Source: Nocardia albiluteola
GTDB taxonomy: Bacteria; Actinomycetota; Actinomycetes; Mycobacteriales; Mycobacteriaceae
NCBI RefSeq assembly: GCF_018860155.1
Contig: NZ_JAHKNI010000001.1
Span: forward strand, 199,333-263,332
Direction: 5' to 3'
DNA length: 64,000 nucleotides
Part shown: positions 16,957 to 26,604 of the stretch, one piece after another
Position numbering within the stretch: the first letter of the stretch is position 1
Layout: each line of letters starts with the position of its first letter
Notes under the pieces: generated by a model
Database searches by the model: none
What the model was told of the DNA's origin: nothing
What the model saw: the letters and a program-made list of their open reading frames with translations, nothing else
Made by a program: the position numbers and the translations under genes

Positions 16957-17255
16957 CGCAAACCTCTTCGGGTCCTGTGATGCACCGTCCTGCACCGCGC
17001 GGCAATTCGCTTCGTGAATATATGGGCATTCGGTCGGGCACACCCAGAACTCGAGTTGGCCACTCACCGCCGGTCCGCGACGCAGCTTTAGTGGCACATG
17101 CCGGTGCGGATGCCAGCGGGATAACTGATTTCGTCAGCACATGGGTAACTCACCGGGGACGGGCTGACTCGAGCGGGCCGTTAATCGCCGGTCCGCAAAT
17201 CAGATCTCGCGCCACTCGCTGGTACGCAGAGGCGCGGAGAGGCGGGTATGCCACC

Positions 17256-17795
17256 ATGTTCGGCGTGACTTCACCGAATCAGACCTCCGTGGCAACGCTG
17301 CACACGAACCACGGCGATATCAAGATCTCGCTTTTCGGTAACCACGCTCCGAAGACGGTGCGCAACTTCATCGGCCTCGCCGATGGCTCCGCCCCGTATT
17401 CGACGCAGAATGCGAGCAAGGGCACCAGCGGCCCGTTCTACGACGGCAGCGTCTTCCACCGTGTGATCGATGGGTTCATGATCCAGGGCGGCGATCCCAC
17501 CGGCACCGGACGCGGCGGCCCGGGGTACGAATTCGGCGACGAGTTCCACCCCGAACTGCGCTTCGACCGCGGCTACCTGCTGGCCATGGCGAACGCCGGA
17601 CCCGGGACGAACGGGTCGCAGTTCTTCATCACGGTCGGCGCGCAGCCGCACCTGAACCGCAAGCACACCATCTTCGGTGAGGTCGTCGACCCGGATTCGC
17701 GCAAGGTCGTGGATTCCATCGGCACCACGGCGGTCGACCGCAACGACCGACCCAAGGATCCGGTCGTCATCTCCGGCATCACCCTGAGTCAGTAA
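17256..17795 (+). CDS. ppiA: Peptidyl-prolyl cis-trans isomerase A (cyclophilin)
   Basis: 179 residues, cyclophilin fold. 'ATLHTNHGDIKISLFGNHAPKTVRNFIGLA' and 'FYDGSVFHRVIDGFMIQGGDPTGTGRGGPGY' include the catalytic FHR(V) arginine and the QGGD loop; 'LAMANAGPGTNGSQFFITVGAQPHLN' is the substrate groove. It catalyses proline isomerisation in the cytosol. It is very close to mycobacterial PpiA (Rv0009) and stands in the same neighbourhood. ATG 17256 is used, with a GTG three codons later as alternative. The long open frame upstream has no similarity and was trimmed. The rhomboid gene follows after 23 nt. Confidence 0.93.
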   Translation: MFGVTSPNQTSVATLHTNHGDIKISLFGNHAPKTVRNFIGLADGSAPYSTQNASKGTSGPFYDGSVFHRVIDGFMIQGGDPTGTGRGGPGYEFGDEFHPELRFDRGYLLAMANAGPGTNGSQFFITVGAQPHLNRKHTIFGEVVDPDSRKVVDSIGTTAVDRNDRPKDPVVISGITLSQ

Positions 17796-17818
17796 CCGCA
17801 AGAAGCACACGGAGTTTC

Positions 17819-18691
17819 GTGAACCCTCAACCGCCCGCGCCGACCTGTTTCCGCCATCCCGATCGGGTCACCGGTTTGGCGTGCACTCGGTGCGGGCGGC
17901 CGGCCTGTCCGGACTGCCTGCAGCAGGCCGCCGTCGGTCAGCAGTGCGTGGAATGTGTGGCACAGGGCCAGCGCGACACGCGTCAGGCGCGCACCCCGAC
18001 CGGCGCCGCGGTGGCCACCAGGCCCACGCCGTACGTGACCTACGCGCTGATCGCGCTGAATGTCGCGGTCTTCGCGGTCACCGTCGCGCAGGCGCACAGC
18101 CTGTCCCGCAACAGCTACTCCACGCTGTTCTACGACTGGGTGCTGGTACCGCAGGTGGTCGGGCACGGACAGTGGATCCGGGTGGTGGGCAGCGCCTTCC
18201 TCCACTACGGCCCGGTGCACCTGGCCGTCAACATGTTCGCGCTGTACGTCCTCGGCCGCGACGCGGAAACGGTGCTGGGCCGCTCGCGCTATCTGGCGAT
18301 CTATTTGATCTCGATGCTCGGCGGCGCGGCCTCGGTCATGTGGCTCGCAAACTCGAACACCGCGACCGCGGGCGCCTCCGGCGCGATCTTCGGCCTGTTC
18401 GGCGCGCTGACCGTGGTGCTGCTGCGGCTGCGGCGCAGTCCGACTCAACTGCTGGTGGTGATCGCGATCAACCTCATCATCAGCGTGTCGGTGCCCGGAA
18501 TCTCACTGTGGGGACATCTCGGCGGACTGGCCGCGGGCACCCTGGCGACCGCGGGCCTGCTGTATGTGCCGCGGTGGTTGCGGGCGAGCACGCAGGGGAT
18601 GGGCGTGCGCATCGGTTGGGCCGCCCTGACGCTCGTCGCGGTGCTCGCGATCGTGCTCATCGGAGTGGCGCCGGCGGCGATCGGTTCGTGA
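17819..18691 (+). CDS. Rhomboid family intramembrane serine protease with N-terminal zinc finger
   Basis: 290 residues. The N-terminus is a B-box-like cysteine cluster: 'CFRHPDRVTGLACTRCGRPACPDCL' and 'GQQCVECV'. Six or seven membrane helices follow, with the active-site serine in 'TAGASGAIFGLFGAL' and the histidine in 'LWGHLGGLAAG', and the conserved 'FLHYGPVHLAVNMFALYVLG'. It should cleave membrane-protein substrates within the bilayer. The GTG start has GGAG upstream. It follows ppiA closely and its stop lies 7 nt from the convergent PH-domain gene. Confidence 0.92.
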   Translation: MNPQPPAPTCFRHPDRVTGLACTRCGRPACPDCLQQAAVGQQCVECVAQGQRDTRQARTPTGAAVATRPTPYVTYALIALNVAVFAVTVAQAHSLSRNSYSTLFYDWVLVPQVVGHGQWIRVVGSAFLHYGPVHLAVNMFALYVLGRDAETVLGRSRYLAIYLISMLGGAASVMWLANSNTATAGASGAIFGLFGALTVVLLRLRRSPTQLLVVIAINLIISVSVPGISLWGHLGGLAAGTLATAGLLYVPRWLRASTQGMGVRIGWAALTLVAVLAIVLIGVAPAAIGS

Positions 18692-18698
18692 GTCCGGC

Positions 18699-19145
18699 TC
18701 AGACCACGGCCAGGCCGTGGGCGACGAGCGCGTCCAGCACGTCCTGTGGATGAGTGCCGAGGTCCCAGCGACCGAAGATGAGCAGCCGGTCCTCACCGTG
18801 GTGGTCGATGTCGAGCTCGAGATTCGGCACCTTGCGCCCGAGACGGCGGAAACTCACCACGCGGGCCCGCACGATTCGCTCCCGTGGATAGTGCGCCGCC
18901 CCGAGCAGGCCGCGCACGATCAGCTCGGGCCGCTCACCAGGGACGATGGTCAGGCGCGGGCGTTGCCGCAGGCCCAGGGCGGCCAGCGCCAGCAACAGCA
19001 CGGCCGCGATCCCGACCAGCAGCCGGCTCGGCGCGTCGTCGGCGAGCATGGCCACGGCCGCCAGCGCGATCCCGCCCGCGCCCGACGCGGCCAGCGCGAG
19101 CGGCGGGGTGGACCATTGCAGCCGGGATACGGGCTCGGAAGTCAC
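18699..19145 (-). CDS. PH-domain (bPH_6-type) membrane protein, Rv0010c-like
   Basis: 148 residues. Two hydrophobic helices (residues about 15-32 and 36-55) are followed by a small PH-like domain: 'RPRLTIVPGERPELIVRGLLGAAHYPRERIVRARVVSFRRLGR' then 'LELDIDHHGEDRLLIFGRWDLGTHPQDVLDAL'. The fold and the position between the ppiA region and crgA correspond to mycobacterial Rv0010c. The function is not known. The start is GTG 19145 (VTSEPVSRLQW...), because an upstream 38-residue extension is composed of repeat-like intergenic DNA. Confidence 0.82.
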   Translation of the reverse strand: MTSEPVSRLQWSTPPLALAASGAGGIALAAVAMLADDAPSRLLVGIAAVLLLALAALGLRQRPRLTIVPGERPELIVRGLLGAAHYPRERIVRARVVSFRRLGRKVPNLELDIDHHGEDRLLIFGRWDLGTHPQDVLDALVAHGLAVV

Positions 19146-19152
19146 AGCTGCG

Positions 19153-19218
19153 CCTCGCTGGCGCTCGGCTCCGCTGTGCCAGGCCGTGCTGGGCTGATGG
19201 TTCCCTCGCTGCGCTCGG
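19153..19218 (+). repeat. Dispersed GC-rich elements upstream of the PH-domain gene
   Basis: 19153-19172 is an exact copy of the 20-nt element at 9302 in opposite orientation; 19203-19218 is a shorter relative. Motifs of the form CTCGCTGCGCTCGG are frequent between genes in high-GC actinobacteria. Confidence 0.55.
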
Positions 19219-19243
19219 TCACAATCCCCACTCGCTCCTCGAG

Positions 19244-19264
19244 TTGTCCACAGGCTCATCCACA
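19244..19264 (+). promoter_or_regulatory. Two tandem DnaA-box sequences
   Basis: TTGTCCACA at 19244-19252 matches the actinobacterial DnaA box exactly. TCATCCACA at 19256-19264 is one base from the TTATCCACA consensus. They are in the same orientation, 12 bp apart, in the gap between the PH-domain gene and crgA. This suits an origin-proximal position; DnaA binding is inferred. Confidence 0.55.
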
Positions 19265-19308
19265 GGTGTGTATGAATGACACGGATGTAATGACCCGGTC
19301 TGATCGAT

Positions 19309-19572
19309 TCAGCGCCAGCGCATCGTCATGACCAGGCCGATGACCATGAGTCCGAACCCGATCAGGAAGTTCCAGGCGTTGAGGTTGGCCATCCAGCTGA
19401 TCTTGTCGTTGGCCAGGTAGTACACCAGCAACCAGGCGAGCCCGGCCAGCATGAAGCCGAGCATGATCACGACATACCAGACCGGGGACGGTCCGCCCTT
19501 GATCTTCACCGGGGTGCGGCTGGCGGGGTTGATCGTGTAATCGGTCTTCTTGCGGACCTTCGACTTGGGCAT
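19309..19572 (-). CDS. crgA: Cell division protein CrgA
   Basis: 87 residues with the full CrgA pattern: a basic N-terminus '[14 protein letters not shown]', then '[34 protein letters not shown]' as the first membrane helix and '[23 protein letters not shown]' as the second. CrgA sits in the divisome and interacts with FtsZ, FtsQ and penicillin-binding proteins in mycobacteria. The length, the '[11 protein letters not shown]' motif and the location next to trpG and pknB all match. The start has a GAGG site. Confidence 0.96.
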   Translation of the reverse strand: MPKSKVRKKTDYTINPASRTPVKIKGGPSPVWYVVIMLGFMLAGLAWLLVYYLANDKISWMANLNAWNFLIGFGLMVIGLVMTMRWR

Positions 19573-19745
19573 GACGTCCTCGTATTCGGGGTACAGGTCG
19601 TACCGGCGGGGGCGCGCGCCCGGCGCTGCCGGTCTGTACTCAGGCTATCTCAGCTGGGTATTCGTGCGCGTCCCGGACCGTTGTCATCATGTCTCCCGGG
19701 TATTCCCCGCGACGGCGTGGCGGGCCACCCCGTACGCTTTCGGTT

Positions 19746-20384
19746 ATGCGTGTTCTGGTCGTCGACAATTACGACAGCTTCGTGTTCAACCTGGTCCAGT
19801 ATCTGGGGCAGCTGGGCGTCGAGGCGATCGTGTGGCGCAACGACGACGCGCAACTGGCGGATGTGGACAGCGTCGTCACCGCGTTCGACGGCCTGTTGAT
19901 CAGCCCCGGTCCCGGCACGCCCGATCGCGCGGGCGCCAGCATCGACCTGGTGCGCGCCTGTGCCCGCCACGAGGTGCCGCTGCTCGGGGTGTGCCTGGGG
20001 CATCAGGCGATCGGGGAGGCCTTCGGCGCCACCGTCACCCGCGCGCCCGAACTGCTGCACGGCAAGACCAGCTCGGTGTTCCACACCGGCGAAGGCGTGC
20101 TCGCGGGCCTGCCGGACCCCTTCACCGCGACCCGCTACCACTCGCTCACCGTGCTCGAGGAGACGCTGCCCGAGGAGATCGAGGTGCTCGGACGCACCGA
20201 CTCGGGGATCGTGATGGCGATGCGGCACCGCACCCTGCCCATCCACGGGGTCCAGTTCCATCCCGAATCGGTGCTCACCCAGGGCGGGCACCGGATGCTC
20301 GCCAACTGGCTGGAGGTCTGCGGTGCCCGGCCTTCGGAGGGGTTGATCGAAACGCTGGAGGCCGAGGTCGCCGCCCTGGTCTGA
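19746..20384 (+). CDS. trpG: Anthranilate / aminodeoxychorismate synthase glutamine amidotransferase (TrpG/PabA)
   Basis: 212 residues, class I glutamine amidotransferase. 'VDNYDSFVFNLVQYLGQLG' at the start, 'ISPGPGTP' oxyanion loop, nucleophile Cys83 in 'LLGVCLGHQAIGEAFG', and the histidine-glutamate pair in 'IHGVQFHPESVLT'. It releases ammonia from glutamine for a chorismate-using synthase. One such subunit may serve both tryptophan and folate synthesis. It occupies the slot of mycobacterial trpG (Rv0013) between crgA and the pkn cluster. A RibD-like gene follows after 10 nt. Confidence 0.93.
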   Translation: MRVLVVDNYDSFVFNLVQYLGQLGVEAIVWRNDDAQLADVDSVVTAFDGLLISPGPGTPDRAGASIDLVRACARHEVPLLGVCLGHQAIGEAFGATVTRAPELLHGKTSSVFHTGEGVLAGLPDPFTATRYHSLTVLEETLPEEIEVLGRTDSGIVMAMRHRTLPIHGVQFHPESVLTQGGHRMLANWLEVCGARPSEGLIETLEAEVAALV

Positions 20385-20394
20385 GTGGCGTGGT

Positions 20395-21114
20395 GTGATT
20401 CAAACCGTGCGCCCCCATGTTCTGCTGTCCGCGGCGGTCAGCGTCGACGGCTATCTCGACGACGCGAGCCCCGATCGGCTGCTGCTGTCCAATCCGGAGG
20501 ACTTCGACCGCGTCGACGCGGCGCGCGCGGACTCCGATGCGATCCTCGTCGGCGCGCGGACCCTGCGCCGCGACAACCCACGCCTGCTGATCTCGAGCCC
20601 GGCCCGGCGTGAGCGGCGGGTAGTCCACGGAAAACCCGAGCACCCGCTCAAGGTCACGATCAGCGCGAGCGGCGAGCTGGATCCGGAGCTGCGGGTCTGG
20701 CACGGCGGCGGCGACAAACTCGTTTACACCACCGACGCCGGCGCGGTGCGCCTGGGACGCACCCTGTCCGGACTTGCCGAGGTCGTATCCCTCGGCGCGA
20801 CGGTGGATTTCGGTGCGCTCCTGGACGACCTCGGCCGCCGCGGCATCGGCCGCCTGATGGTCGAGGGCGGCGGCTGGATCCACACCGCGTTCCTGTCCCA
20901 GGACCTTGCCGACGAGCTACTGCTGGCCGTCGCGCCCCTACTGGTCGGGGATCCGGACGCGCCCCGGTTTCTGCATCCCGCCGCCTATCCCGGTGGCTCA
21001 CGGCGCAGAATGGAATTGGCCGACGTCGCGCGGATCGGTGACGTCGCCCTGCTGCGCTACCTACCCCGGCGCGTCGACCCGCCAGCGGACGAGAATCCTC
21101 GACGTGCGAACTGA
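20395..21114 (+). CDS. RibD C-terminal (dihydrofolate-reductase-like) domain protein
   Basis: 239 residues. 'RPHVLLSAAVSVDGYLDD' and 'DSDAILVGARTLRRDNPRL' are the NADPH-binding start of the RibD reductase domain; 'GRLMVEGGGWIHTAFLSQDLADELLLAVAPLLVGD' is its conserved C-terminal core. In bifunctional RibD this domain reduces the ribosyl group of a pyrimidine intermediate in riboflavin synthesis. Here it stands alone, but the next gene encodes a deaminase of the type normally fused to it. The GTG start is 10 nt behind trpG. The true substrate is uncertain, since stand-alone RibD_C proteins often have other reductase roles. Confidence 0.85.
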   Translation: MIQTVRPHVLLSAAVSVDGYLDDASPDRLLLSNPEDFDRVDAARADSDAILVGARTLRRDNPRLLISSPARRERRVVHGKPEHPLKVTISASGELDPELRVWHGGGDKLVYTTDAGAVRLGRTLSGLAEVVSLGATVDFGALLDDLGRRGIGRLMVEGGGWIHTAFLSQDLADELLLAVAPLLVGDPDAPRFLHPAAYPGGSRRRMELADVARIGDVALLRYLPRRVDPPADENPRRAN

Positions 21115-21118
21115 CTCG

Positions 21119-21589
21119 ATGCTTGGAGAGGCGGATGAGTTGAACCAGGATCGCCAGTGGATGCGGCACGCGATCGGCCTGGCGCGGTTGTGTCCGAAGA
21201 GCCCGACCGCGTTCTCGGTCGGCGCGGTCATCGTCGGGGCGGACGATATCGAACTGGCACACGGGTTTTCCCGCGAGACCGACGAGAAGGTGCACGCGGA
21301 GGAGTCCGCCCTGGACAAGCTCGGTGACGATCCGCGTCTCGCACACGCCACCATCTACAGCACGCTCGAACCCTGCTCGCAGCGCGCGTCGGCGGATCGC
21401 GCGCCGTGCACCGATCGCATCCTGGCGGCGGGCATCCGCCGTGTCGTCATCGCGTGGCGCGAGCCGGCCACCTTCGTCGCCGACTGCGTGGGGGTGGAGA
21501 AGCTGCGCGATCACGGCATCGAGGTGGTCGAGCTGGTGGACATGGCCGACGAGGCCATGTCCATGAACCGCCACCTCGTGCTGAGCTGA
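21119..21589 (+). CDS. RibD-type deaminase domain protein
   Basis: 156 residues, cytidine/deoxycytidylate-deaminase fold. 'MRHAIGLARLCPKSPTAFSVGAVIVG' is followed by the zinc and proton-shuttle motif 'HAEESALDKLG' and by 'STLEPCSQRASADRAPCTDRIL', in which the two zinc cysteines are present. The arrangement is that of the RibD N-terminal domain. It follows the stand-alone reductase after 4 nt, so the pair is a split RibD in reversed order. Starts at GTG 21104 or TTG 21140 (with GGAGAGG upstream) are also possible. The stop lies only 2 nt from the convergent pknB stop. Confidence 0.85.
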   Translation: MLGEADELNQDRQWMRHAIGLARLCPKSPTAFSVGAVIVGADDIELAHGFSRETDEKVHAEESALDKLGDDPRLAHATIYSTLEPCSQRASADRAPCTDRILAAGIRRVVIAWREPATFVADCVGVEKLRDHGIEVVELVDMADEAMSMNRHLVLS

Positions 21590-21591
21590 AG

Positions 21592-23496
21592 CTAGGGCGG
21601 GCCGAGCACTCCGGTCACGATCGTGATCGTCGCGGTCTTTCCGACCGAGGTGCCCGACTTGGGCTGCTGATCCACGATCCGCCCGACGTTCCCGGCGTCG
21701 AAGGTGCCCTGGGTGGACTGGACGATCTGTCCCGCGCCACCGGTCCAGCCCGCCGCATGCAGCGCGTCCACCGCCTGCACGGGCGTCATCCCGTTCAGGT
21801 CCGGCATCGCGATCTGATCGCCGCCCGACACCTGCACCGTCACGGTCGAACCCTTGTCTGCCATCGATCCGCCCGCGGGGTTGGTCGCGATCACCTCGCC
21901 CTTGGGGCGGGGGGACGGCACCTGCTGCACGACGATCTTGAATCCGGCGCTGTCGGTCAGGTTGGGTTGCGCGACACTGATCGACTGCCCGACCACCTGC
22001 GGCACGCGCACCTGGTCCGGACCCTTGCCCAGCGAGATGGTGACCGCGGCGCCGGAGTCGATCTTGCTGCCCTCCGGCGGATTCTGGTTCACCACCTTGT
22101 CCTTGTCGTCGATGCTGGACGCGTCGTGGCCGATATTCGGATCCAGCCGCAGGCCGAGGGCGTTGAGCTGCTGCTCGGCCTGCTGCTGGGTGAGCTGCGC
22201 CAGCCGCGGCACGGGGATCTGGGCCGGTCCGGAGGAGACCTGCACGGTCACGGTGCTGCCCTTGGGCGCCCGGGTGCCGCCCGAGGGCTGGGTGGAGATG
22301 ACGTTGCCGGTGGCCATCTTGCTGTCGGCCCGGTCCTGGGTCGCGACGGAGAAACCGGCCTTCTGCAGCTGGTCGACCGCCTGTGAGGCGGCCCTGCCCG
22401 TCATGTCGGGGACGGTCGCCTGATTGAAGCTGCCGTCCGGGCCGAACAACACCCAGTACAGCGCGACCAGCACCACCACGATGCCCGCCCCGACCGCGCC
22501 GATCAGCAGCGTGCGGCGCGGGTCCCGCGAACCGACGGCCTCATGTTCGGCGGTATCGCTGTCGCGGTCGCCGCCGCGGTAGCGCGGCTGCGCGTCGGCG
22601 CTGCCCAGCAGGGTGGTGCGGTCCTCCTCGGTCATCACCATGGGCGCCTGCGGCTTCTGCCCGCCGAGCACCCGGATGAGGTCGGCGCGCATCTCGGCCG
22701 CGGTCTGGTACCGGTTGGCCGGGTTCTTGCTCATCGCCTTGAGTACGACCGAATCCAGCTCGCGCGGCACTCCCGGGTGCACGTGCGAAGGCAGCTGGGG
22801 ATCCTCGCGCACGTGCTGATAGGCCACCGCCACCGGGGAATCGCCGGTGAAAGGCGGTTCGCCGGTGAGGATTTCGTAGAGCACGCAGCCGACCGAATAC
22901 ACGTCCGAGCGCGCGTCGACCTGTTCGCCCCTGGCCTGCTCGGGCGAAAGATATTGTGCGGTACCGATCACCGCCGCGGTCTGGGTCATCGAATTCGCGC
23001 CGTCCGCGATGGCGCGGGCGATGCCGAAGTCCATCACCTTCACCGCGCCGTGGCGGTTGATCATGATGTTGGCCGGCTTCATGTCGCGGTGCACGATGCC
23101 GTTCTTGTGGCTGAAATCCAGTGCCGCACAGACATCGGCGATGACTTCCATGGCGCGCCGCGGCGCCATGGGCCCCTTGCCACGCACGATGTCGCGCAGG
23201 GTGTCGCCGTCGACGTACTCCATCACGATGTAGGGCAGCGGCCCGCCGTCGACCTCCGCCTCGCCGGTGTCGTAGACCGCGACGATCGCCGGATGGTTCA
23301 GCGCCGCGGCGTTCTGCGCCTCCCGCTTGAACCGCAGATAGAACGTCGGGTCGCGAGCCAGATCCGCGCGCAACACCTTGATGGCGACATCGCGGCCCAG
23401 CCGTTCGTCCCGGGCCTTGTGGACCTCGGACATACCGCCGAATCCGATGATCTCGCCAAGCTCATAGCGAGAAGACAGATTCTTCGGGGTGGTCAT
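21592..23496 (-). CDS. pknB: Serine/threonine protein kinase PknB with four PASTA domains
   Basis: 634 residues. Kinase domain 1-280: glycine loop '[15 protein letters not shown]', ATP lysine in '[10 protein letters not shown]', catalytic '[14 protein letters not shown]', '[12 protein letters not shown]' and '[11 protein letters not shown]'. A single membrane helix lies at about 328-350 and four extracellular PASTA repeats follow, ending in '[12 protein letters not shown]'. PASTA domains sense muropeptides, so the protein couples cell-wall state to growth and division. It is last in the fhaB-pstP-rodA-pbpA-pknA-pknB series and overlaps pknA by 4 nt. Confidence 0.97.
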   Translation of the reverse strand: MTTPKNLSSRYELGEIIGFGGMSEVHKARDERLGRDVAIKVLRADLARDPTFYLRFKREAQNAAALNHPAIVAVYDTGEAEVDGGPLPYIVMEYVDGDTLRDIVRGKGPMAPRRAMEVIADVCAALDFSHKNGIVHRDMKPANIMINRHGAVKVMDFGIARAIADGANSMTQTAAVIGTAQYLSPEQARGEQVDARSDVYSVGCVLYEILTGEPPFTGDSPVAVAYQHVREDPQLPSHVHPGVPRELDSVVLKAMSKNPANRYQTAAEMRADLIRVLGGQKPQAPMVMTEEDRTTLLGSADAQPRYRGGDRDSDTAEHEAVGSRDPRRTLLIGAVGAGIVVVLVALYWVLFGPDGSFNQATVPDMTGRAASQAVDQLQKAGFSVATQDRADSKMATGNVISTQPSGGTRAPKGSTVTVQVSSGPAQIPVPRLAQLTQQQAEQQLNALGLRLDPNIGHDASSIDDKDKVVNQNPPEGSKIDSGAAVTISLGKGPDQVRVPQVVGQSISVAQPNLTDSAGFKIVVQQVPSPRPKGEVIATNPAGGSMADKGSTVTVQVSGGDQIAMPDLNGMTPVQAVDALHAAGWTGGAGQIVQSTQGTFDAGNVGRIVDQQPKSGTSVGKTATITIVTGVLGPP

Positions 23497-25109
23497 GGCG
23501 TTCCTTGCGAGGAGGTAGCTGGGGCGCTGTTGTTGTATTGGCCGTGCGTGTAGGGGCCGTACGGGCCCTGCCCGTACCGACCCGGAGTGTTCTCGCTGCT
23601 CGTTCCGTTGGCACCCGGAACCCCTGGATATGGTAGTTCCCAGGTGGGGTAAGTCTGGTCACCCGTGGCCCATGGCGGTACACCCGGACGGTGTTTGCGG
23701 GTGGTTGTCGGGGTGGTCGAATCCTCGGTGGTCGTGTCGGAGGGGGTGGTGGTCGCCGACGGCGTCGTGGTCGTCGTGGACGGGGCTGTGGTGGTCGTGG
23801 TGACCGGAGGCGGCACGTACCGCCTCGTGGTCGTCGTTTCTTCGGTGGTGGTCGGCGGTGCGGTCGTGGTGGTCGTCGGGGCGACGGTCGAGGTGAACGT
23901 CCGCACCGAGGGAGTCACGGAATTCTGCGGCGGATGCCCGCTCAACAGCACCCACGCCGCGGCGCCGCCGAGCAGCACGGCGCCGACCCCGAGGCCGATC
24001 ATCGCCTTGGCCGCCCGGCTCAGCCCGGGCTCGTCGTCCAGGCCGGCGGCGGCCCGGGTACCGGGCGGAACGGTGCCGCGGCCGCCGGGCAGGCCCGTGG
24101 TGGCCCCGGGCGGATGGGCGGAATAGTGTGCGTCGTCGTCGAATTCGTCGTCGTAGTCGTGGTCGTAATCGCGGTCGTAGTCGCGGGGCAGCACGGTGGT
24201 CGCGCCCGTTGGCGGCAACACCCGCGCCGCACCGGCCGGGAGCGGTCCGCCGGGCATGCTGCGCGGCGTCGGCGGACGCCGGCCCGCCCGCACCGCGGCG
24301 ACCGCGTCGGCGAACTCCCCGCCGCTGCGATAACGCCGCGCCGGATCCTTGGCCATGGTGATCTCGATCAGCTCGCGCACATTGGGCGGTAGATCCGACG
24401 GCATCGGCGGCGGGGTGTCGCGCACGTGCTTCATCGCGACGGTCAGCGCGCCGTCGCCGGTGAACGGCCGCTGCCCGGCGAGGGCCTCGTAGCCGACGAC
24501 ACCCAGCGAGTACACGTCGCTGGAGGAGGTGGCGTCCTCGCCGGTCGCCTGCTCGGGCGCAATGTACTGGGCGGTGCCCATCACCATGCCGGTCTTGGTC
24601 ACCGGCGAGGCGTCCACGGCCTTGGCGATGCCGAAGTCGGTGATCTTCACCTGGCCGGTCGGGGTCACCAGGATATTGCCGGGCTTCACGTCGCGATGCA
24701 CGACGCCGGCGGCATGGGCGACCTCGAGCGCGCGGCTGGTCTGCTCGAGCATGTCCAGCCCCTGCACGACAGACAGCCGCCCGAGCCGGTTCAGCACCGC
24801 GTTCAGCGGTTCCCCCTGCACCAATTCCATGACCAGGTAGGCGAGTTCGCCGCCCTGCGGGTCCATGGTCTCGCCGTAGTCGTAGATGCCGGCGATGCCC
24901 GGGTGATTGAGCTGCGCGGTCGTCTTGGCCTCGGTGCGGAACCGGAGCCGGAACGTCGGATCGGCCGAGAACTCCGCCTTGAGTACCTTCACGGCCACCC
25001 GGCGGTCCAGCACCGTGTCCAGCGCCTCCCATACCTGGCCCATGCCGCCGGTGGCGATCAAGCGTTGAAGTCTGTAGCGGTCCGCGATCAGCGCACCATT
25101 GGTCAGCAT
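23493..25109 (-). CDS. pknA: Serine/threonine protein kinase PknA
   Basis: 538 residues. Kinase motifs: '[15 protein letters not shown]', '[10 protein letters not shown]', '[13 protein letters not shown]', 'ITDFGIAKA' and '[11 protein letters not shown]'. A membrane helix at about 369-388 is followed by an outer tail very rich in threonine, proline and serine, ending in a tyrosine/glycine-rich segment. There are no PASTA repeats, which distinguishes it from PknB. The tail is a likely site of glycosylation or phosphorylation (inference). ATG 25109 fits the usual '[16 protein letters not shown]' beginning. It sits 31 nt after pbpA and overlaps pknB. Confidence 0.96.
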   Translation of the reverse strand: MLTNGALIADRYRLQRLIATGGMGQVWEALDTVLDRRVAVKVLKAEFSADPTFRLRFRTEAKTTAQLNHPGIAGIYDYGETMDPQGGELAYLVMELVQGEPLNAVLNRLGRLSVVQGLDMLEQTSRALEVAHAAGVVHRDVKPGNILVTPTGQVKITDFGIAKAVDASPVTKTGMVMGTAQYIAPEQATGEDATSSSDVYSLGVVGYEALAGQRPFTGDGALTVAMKHVRDTPPPMPSDLPPNVRELIEITMAKDPARRYRSGGEFADAVAAVRAGRRPPTPRSMPGGPLPAGAARVLPPTGATTVLPRDYDRDYDHDYDDEFDDDAHYSAHPPGATTGLPGGRGTVPPGTRAAAGLDDEPGLSRAAKAMIGLGVGAVLLGGAAAWVLLSGHPPQNSVTPSVRTFTSTVAPTTTTTAPPTTTEETTTTRRYVPPPVTTTTTAPSTTTTTPSATTTPSDTTTEDSTTPTTTRKHRPGVPPWATGDQTYPTWELPYPGVPGANGTSSENTPGRYGQGPYGPYTHGQYNNSAPATSSQGTP

Positions 25110-25140
25110 TCCAGCCCCCGTAGGCTCTGTTTCATAACGT

Positions 25141-26604
25141 TCAGCCCCCCTGCAGACCGGCCTCGAGCACGGCTCGTGCGATGGGGGATGCCACGAATCC
25201 GCCGGTGCCCCGCAGTCCCATGTTGCCACCGTTCTCGACGACGACAGCGATCGCGATCTTCGGGTTCTGCGCCGGGGCGAAGCCGACGTACCAGCAGTGC
25301 GCCGGAGTCGTGCCGGGATCCGCGCCGTGTTCGGCCGTGCCGGTCTTGGAGGCGATCTGGAAGGGGGTTGTATTGCCCTGGAATGTGTTCTTCTCCGAGT
25401 CGATCATCATGTTCGTCAGCGTCGAGGCCACCTGCGGGCTGATCGCCTGACCGGCCGCCACCGGCTTGGTCCGGGACAGCTCGCTCAGGTCGGGCCCCTG
25501 GGTCTGATCGATCAGGTGCGGTTCCATCCGCACGCCGCCGTTGGCGACGGTGGCCGCGACGACCGCGTCGTCGAGCGGGGTGATCGCCACGTCGCGCTGG
25601 CCGATGCTGCTCTGGGCGAGCGAGGCCTGGTCCGGAATCGTGCCGACCGTGCTGTCGGCCACCGGCAGCGGAATGCCCGAGTGGGTGCCGATGCCGAATG
25701 CGGCCGCGGTGTCCTTGAGTTTGGCCGCGCCCACCTTCATGCCGATCTGCGCGAAGGCGGTGTTGCAGGACAGGGCGAAGGCCAGCTCCATCGTCGCGGT
25801 GGCGCCGTTGCCGCAGTGCTCGCCGTCGAAGTTCTCCAGCGTGGTGTTGGTGTCGGGCAACGTGATTCGCGGGTCGGCCGAGAACTGATCGGTGGTCTGG
25901 ATGCCCGACTCCAGCGCCGCGGCCGAGGTGATCACCTTGAACGAGGATCCGGGCGGATAGGTCTGCGAGATCGCGCGATTCAGCAGCGGCTGCTTCTGGT
26001 CCGAGCTGAGCTGGTCCCACGCCTTGGTGCTGGCGGCGCCGTCGTGCGAGGCTAGCTGGTTCGGGTCGTAGCTCGGGGTGGACACCATGGCCAGGATGCG
26101 GCCGGTGCTCGGCTCGATGGCGACCACCGAGCCGGTGTAGCCGTTGCTGGTCAACTGGTCGTAGGCGACCTTCTGCATGATCGGGTTGATCGTGGTGACC
26201 ACATTGCCGCCGCGCGGATCGCGACCGGAGATGAGGTCGATCAGCCTGCGGCCGAACAACTTGCTGTCCGATCCGTTGAGCACCGAATCCTCGGCGAGCT
26301 CGAGTCCGGTGCGCCCGTACTGCATCGAATAGAACCCGGTCACCGGCGCGTACGCCGCCGGATCGGTGGGGTAGGTGCGCAGGTACTTGTAGCGGTCGTC
26401 GGTGGCGACCGAGCTGGCCAGCACCGTGCCCGAGGCGGAGATCTGCCCGCGCTGGCGGGAGTACTCGTCCAGCAGCACACGCGAGTTGCGGGGATCGCTG
26501 CGCAGGCTGTCAGCCTTGATCACCTGGACGTAGGTGGCGTTCAGTAGCAGCGCGACGATCATCACCAGCACGGCCATGGCGACGCGGCGCAGTGGTGTGT
26601 TCAT
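25141..26604 (-). CDS. pbpA: Penicillin-binding protein PbpA (transpeptidase)
   Basis: 487 residues, class B-like PBP. One N-terminal membrane anchor ('[23 protein letters not shown]') is followed by a dimerisation region and the transpeptidase domain with 'PPGSSFKVI' (SxxK, active serine), '[10 protein letters not shown]' (SxN) and '[10 protein letters not shown]' (KTG). All three catalytic motifs are intact. It cross-links peptidoglycan with its partner RodA; the two genes overlap by 4 nt (ATGA), giving coupled production of polymerase and transpeptidase. Its mycobacterial homologue is a PknB substrate. Confidence 0.96.
   Translation of the reverse strand: MNTPLRRVAMAVLVMIVALLLNATYVQVIKADSLRSDPRNSRVLLDEYSRQRGQISASGTVLASSVATDDRYKYLRTYPTDPAAYAPVTGFYSMQYGRTGLELAEDSVLNGSDSKLFGRRLIDLISGRDPRGGNVVTTINPIMQKVAYDQLTSNGYTGSVVAIEPSTGRILAMVSTPSYDPNQLASHDGAASTKAWDQLSSDQKQPLLNRAISQTYPPGSSFKVITSAAALESGIQTTDQFSADPRITLPDTNTTLENFDGEHCGNGATATMELAFALSCNTAFAQIGMKVGAAKLKDTAAAFGIGTHSGIPLPVADSTVGTIPDQASLAQSSIGQRDVAITPLDDAVVAATVANGGVRMEPHLIDQTQGPDLSELSRTKPVAAGQAISPQVASTLTNMMIDSEKNTFQGNTTPFQIASKTGTAEHGADPGTTPAHCWYVGFAPAQNPKIAIAVVVENGGNMGLRGTGGFVASPIARAVLEAGLQGG

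Noticed and set aside
16734..17255. Long N-terminal extension of ppiA
   Set aside because: Cyclophilin similarity begins near 17256; the upstream part lacks a pattern and contains another small frame.
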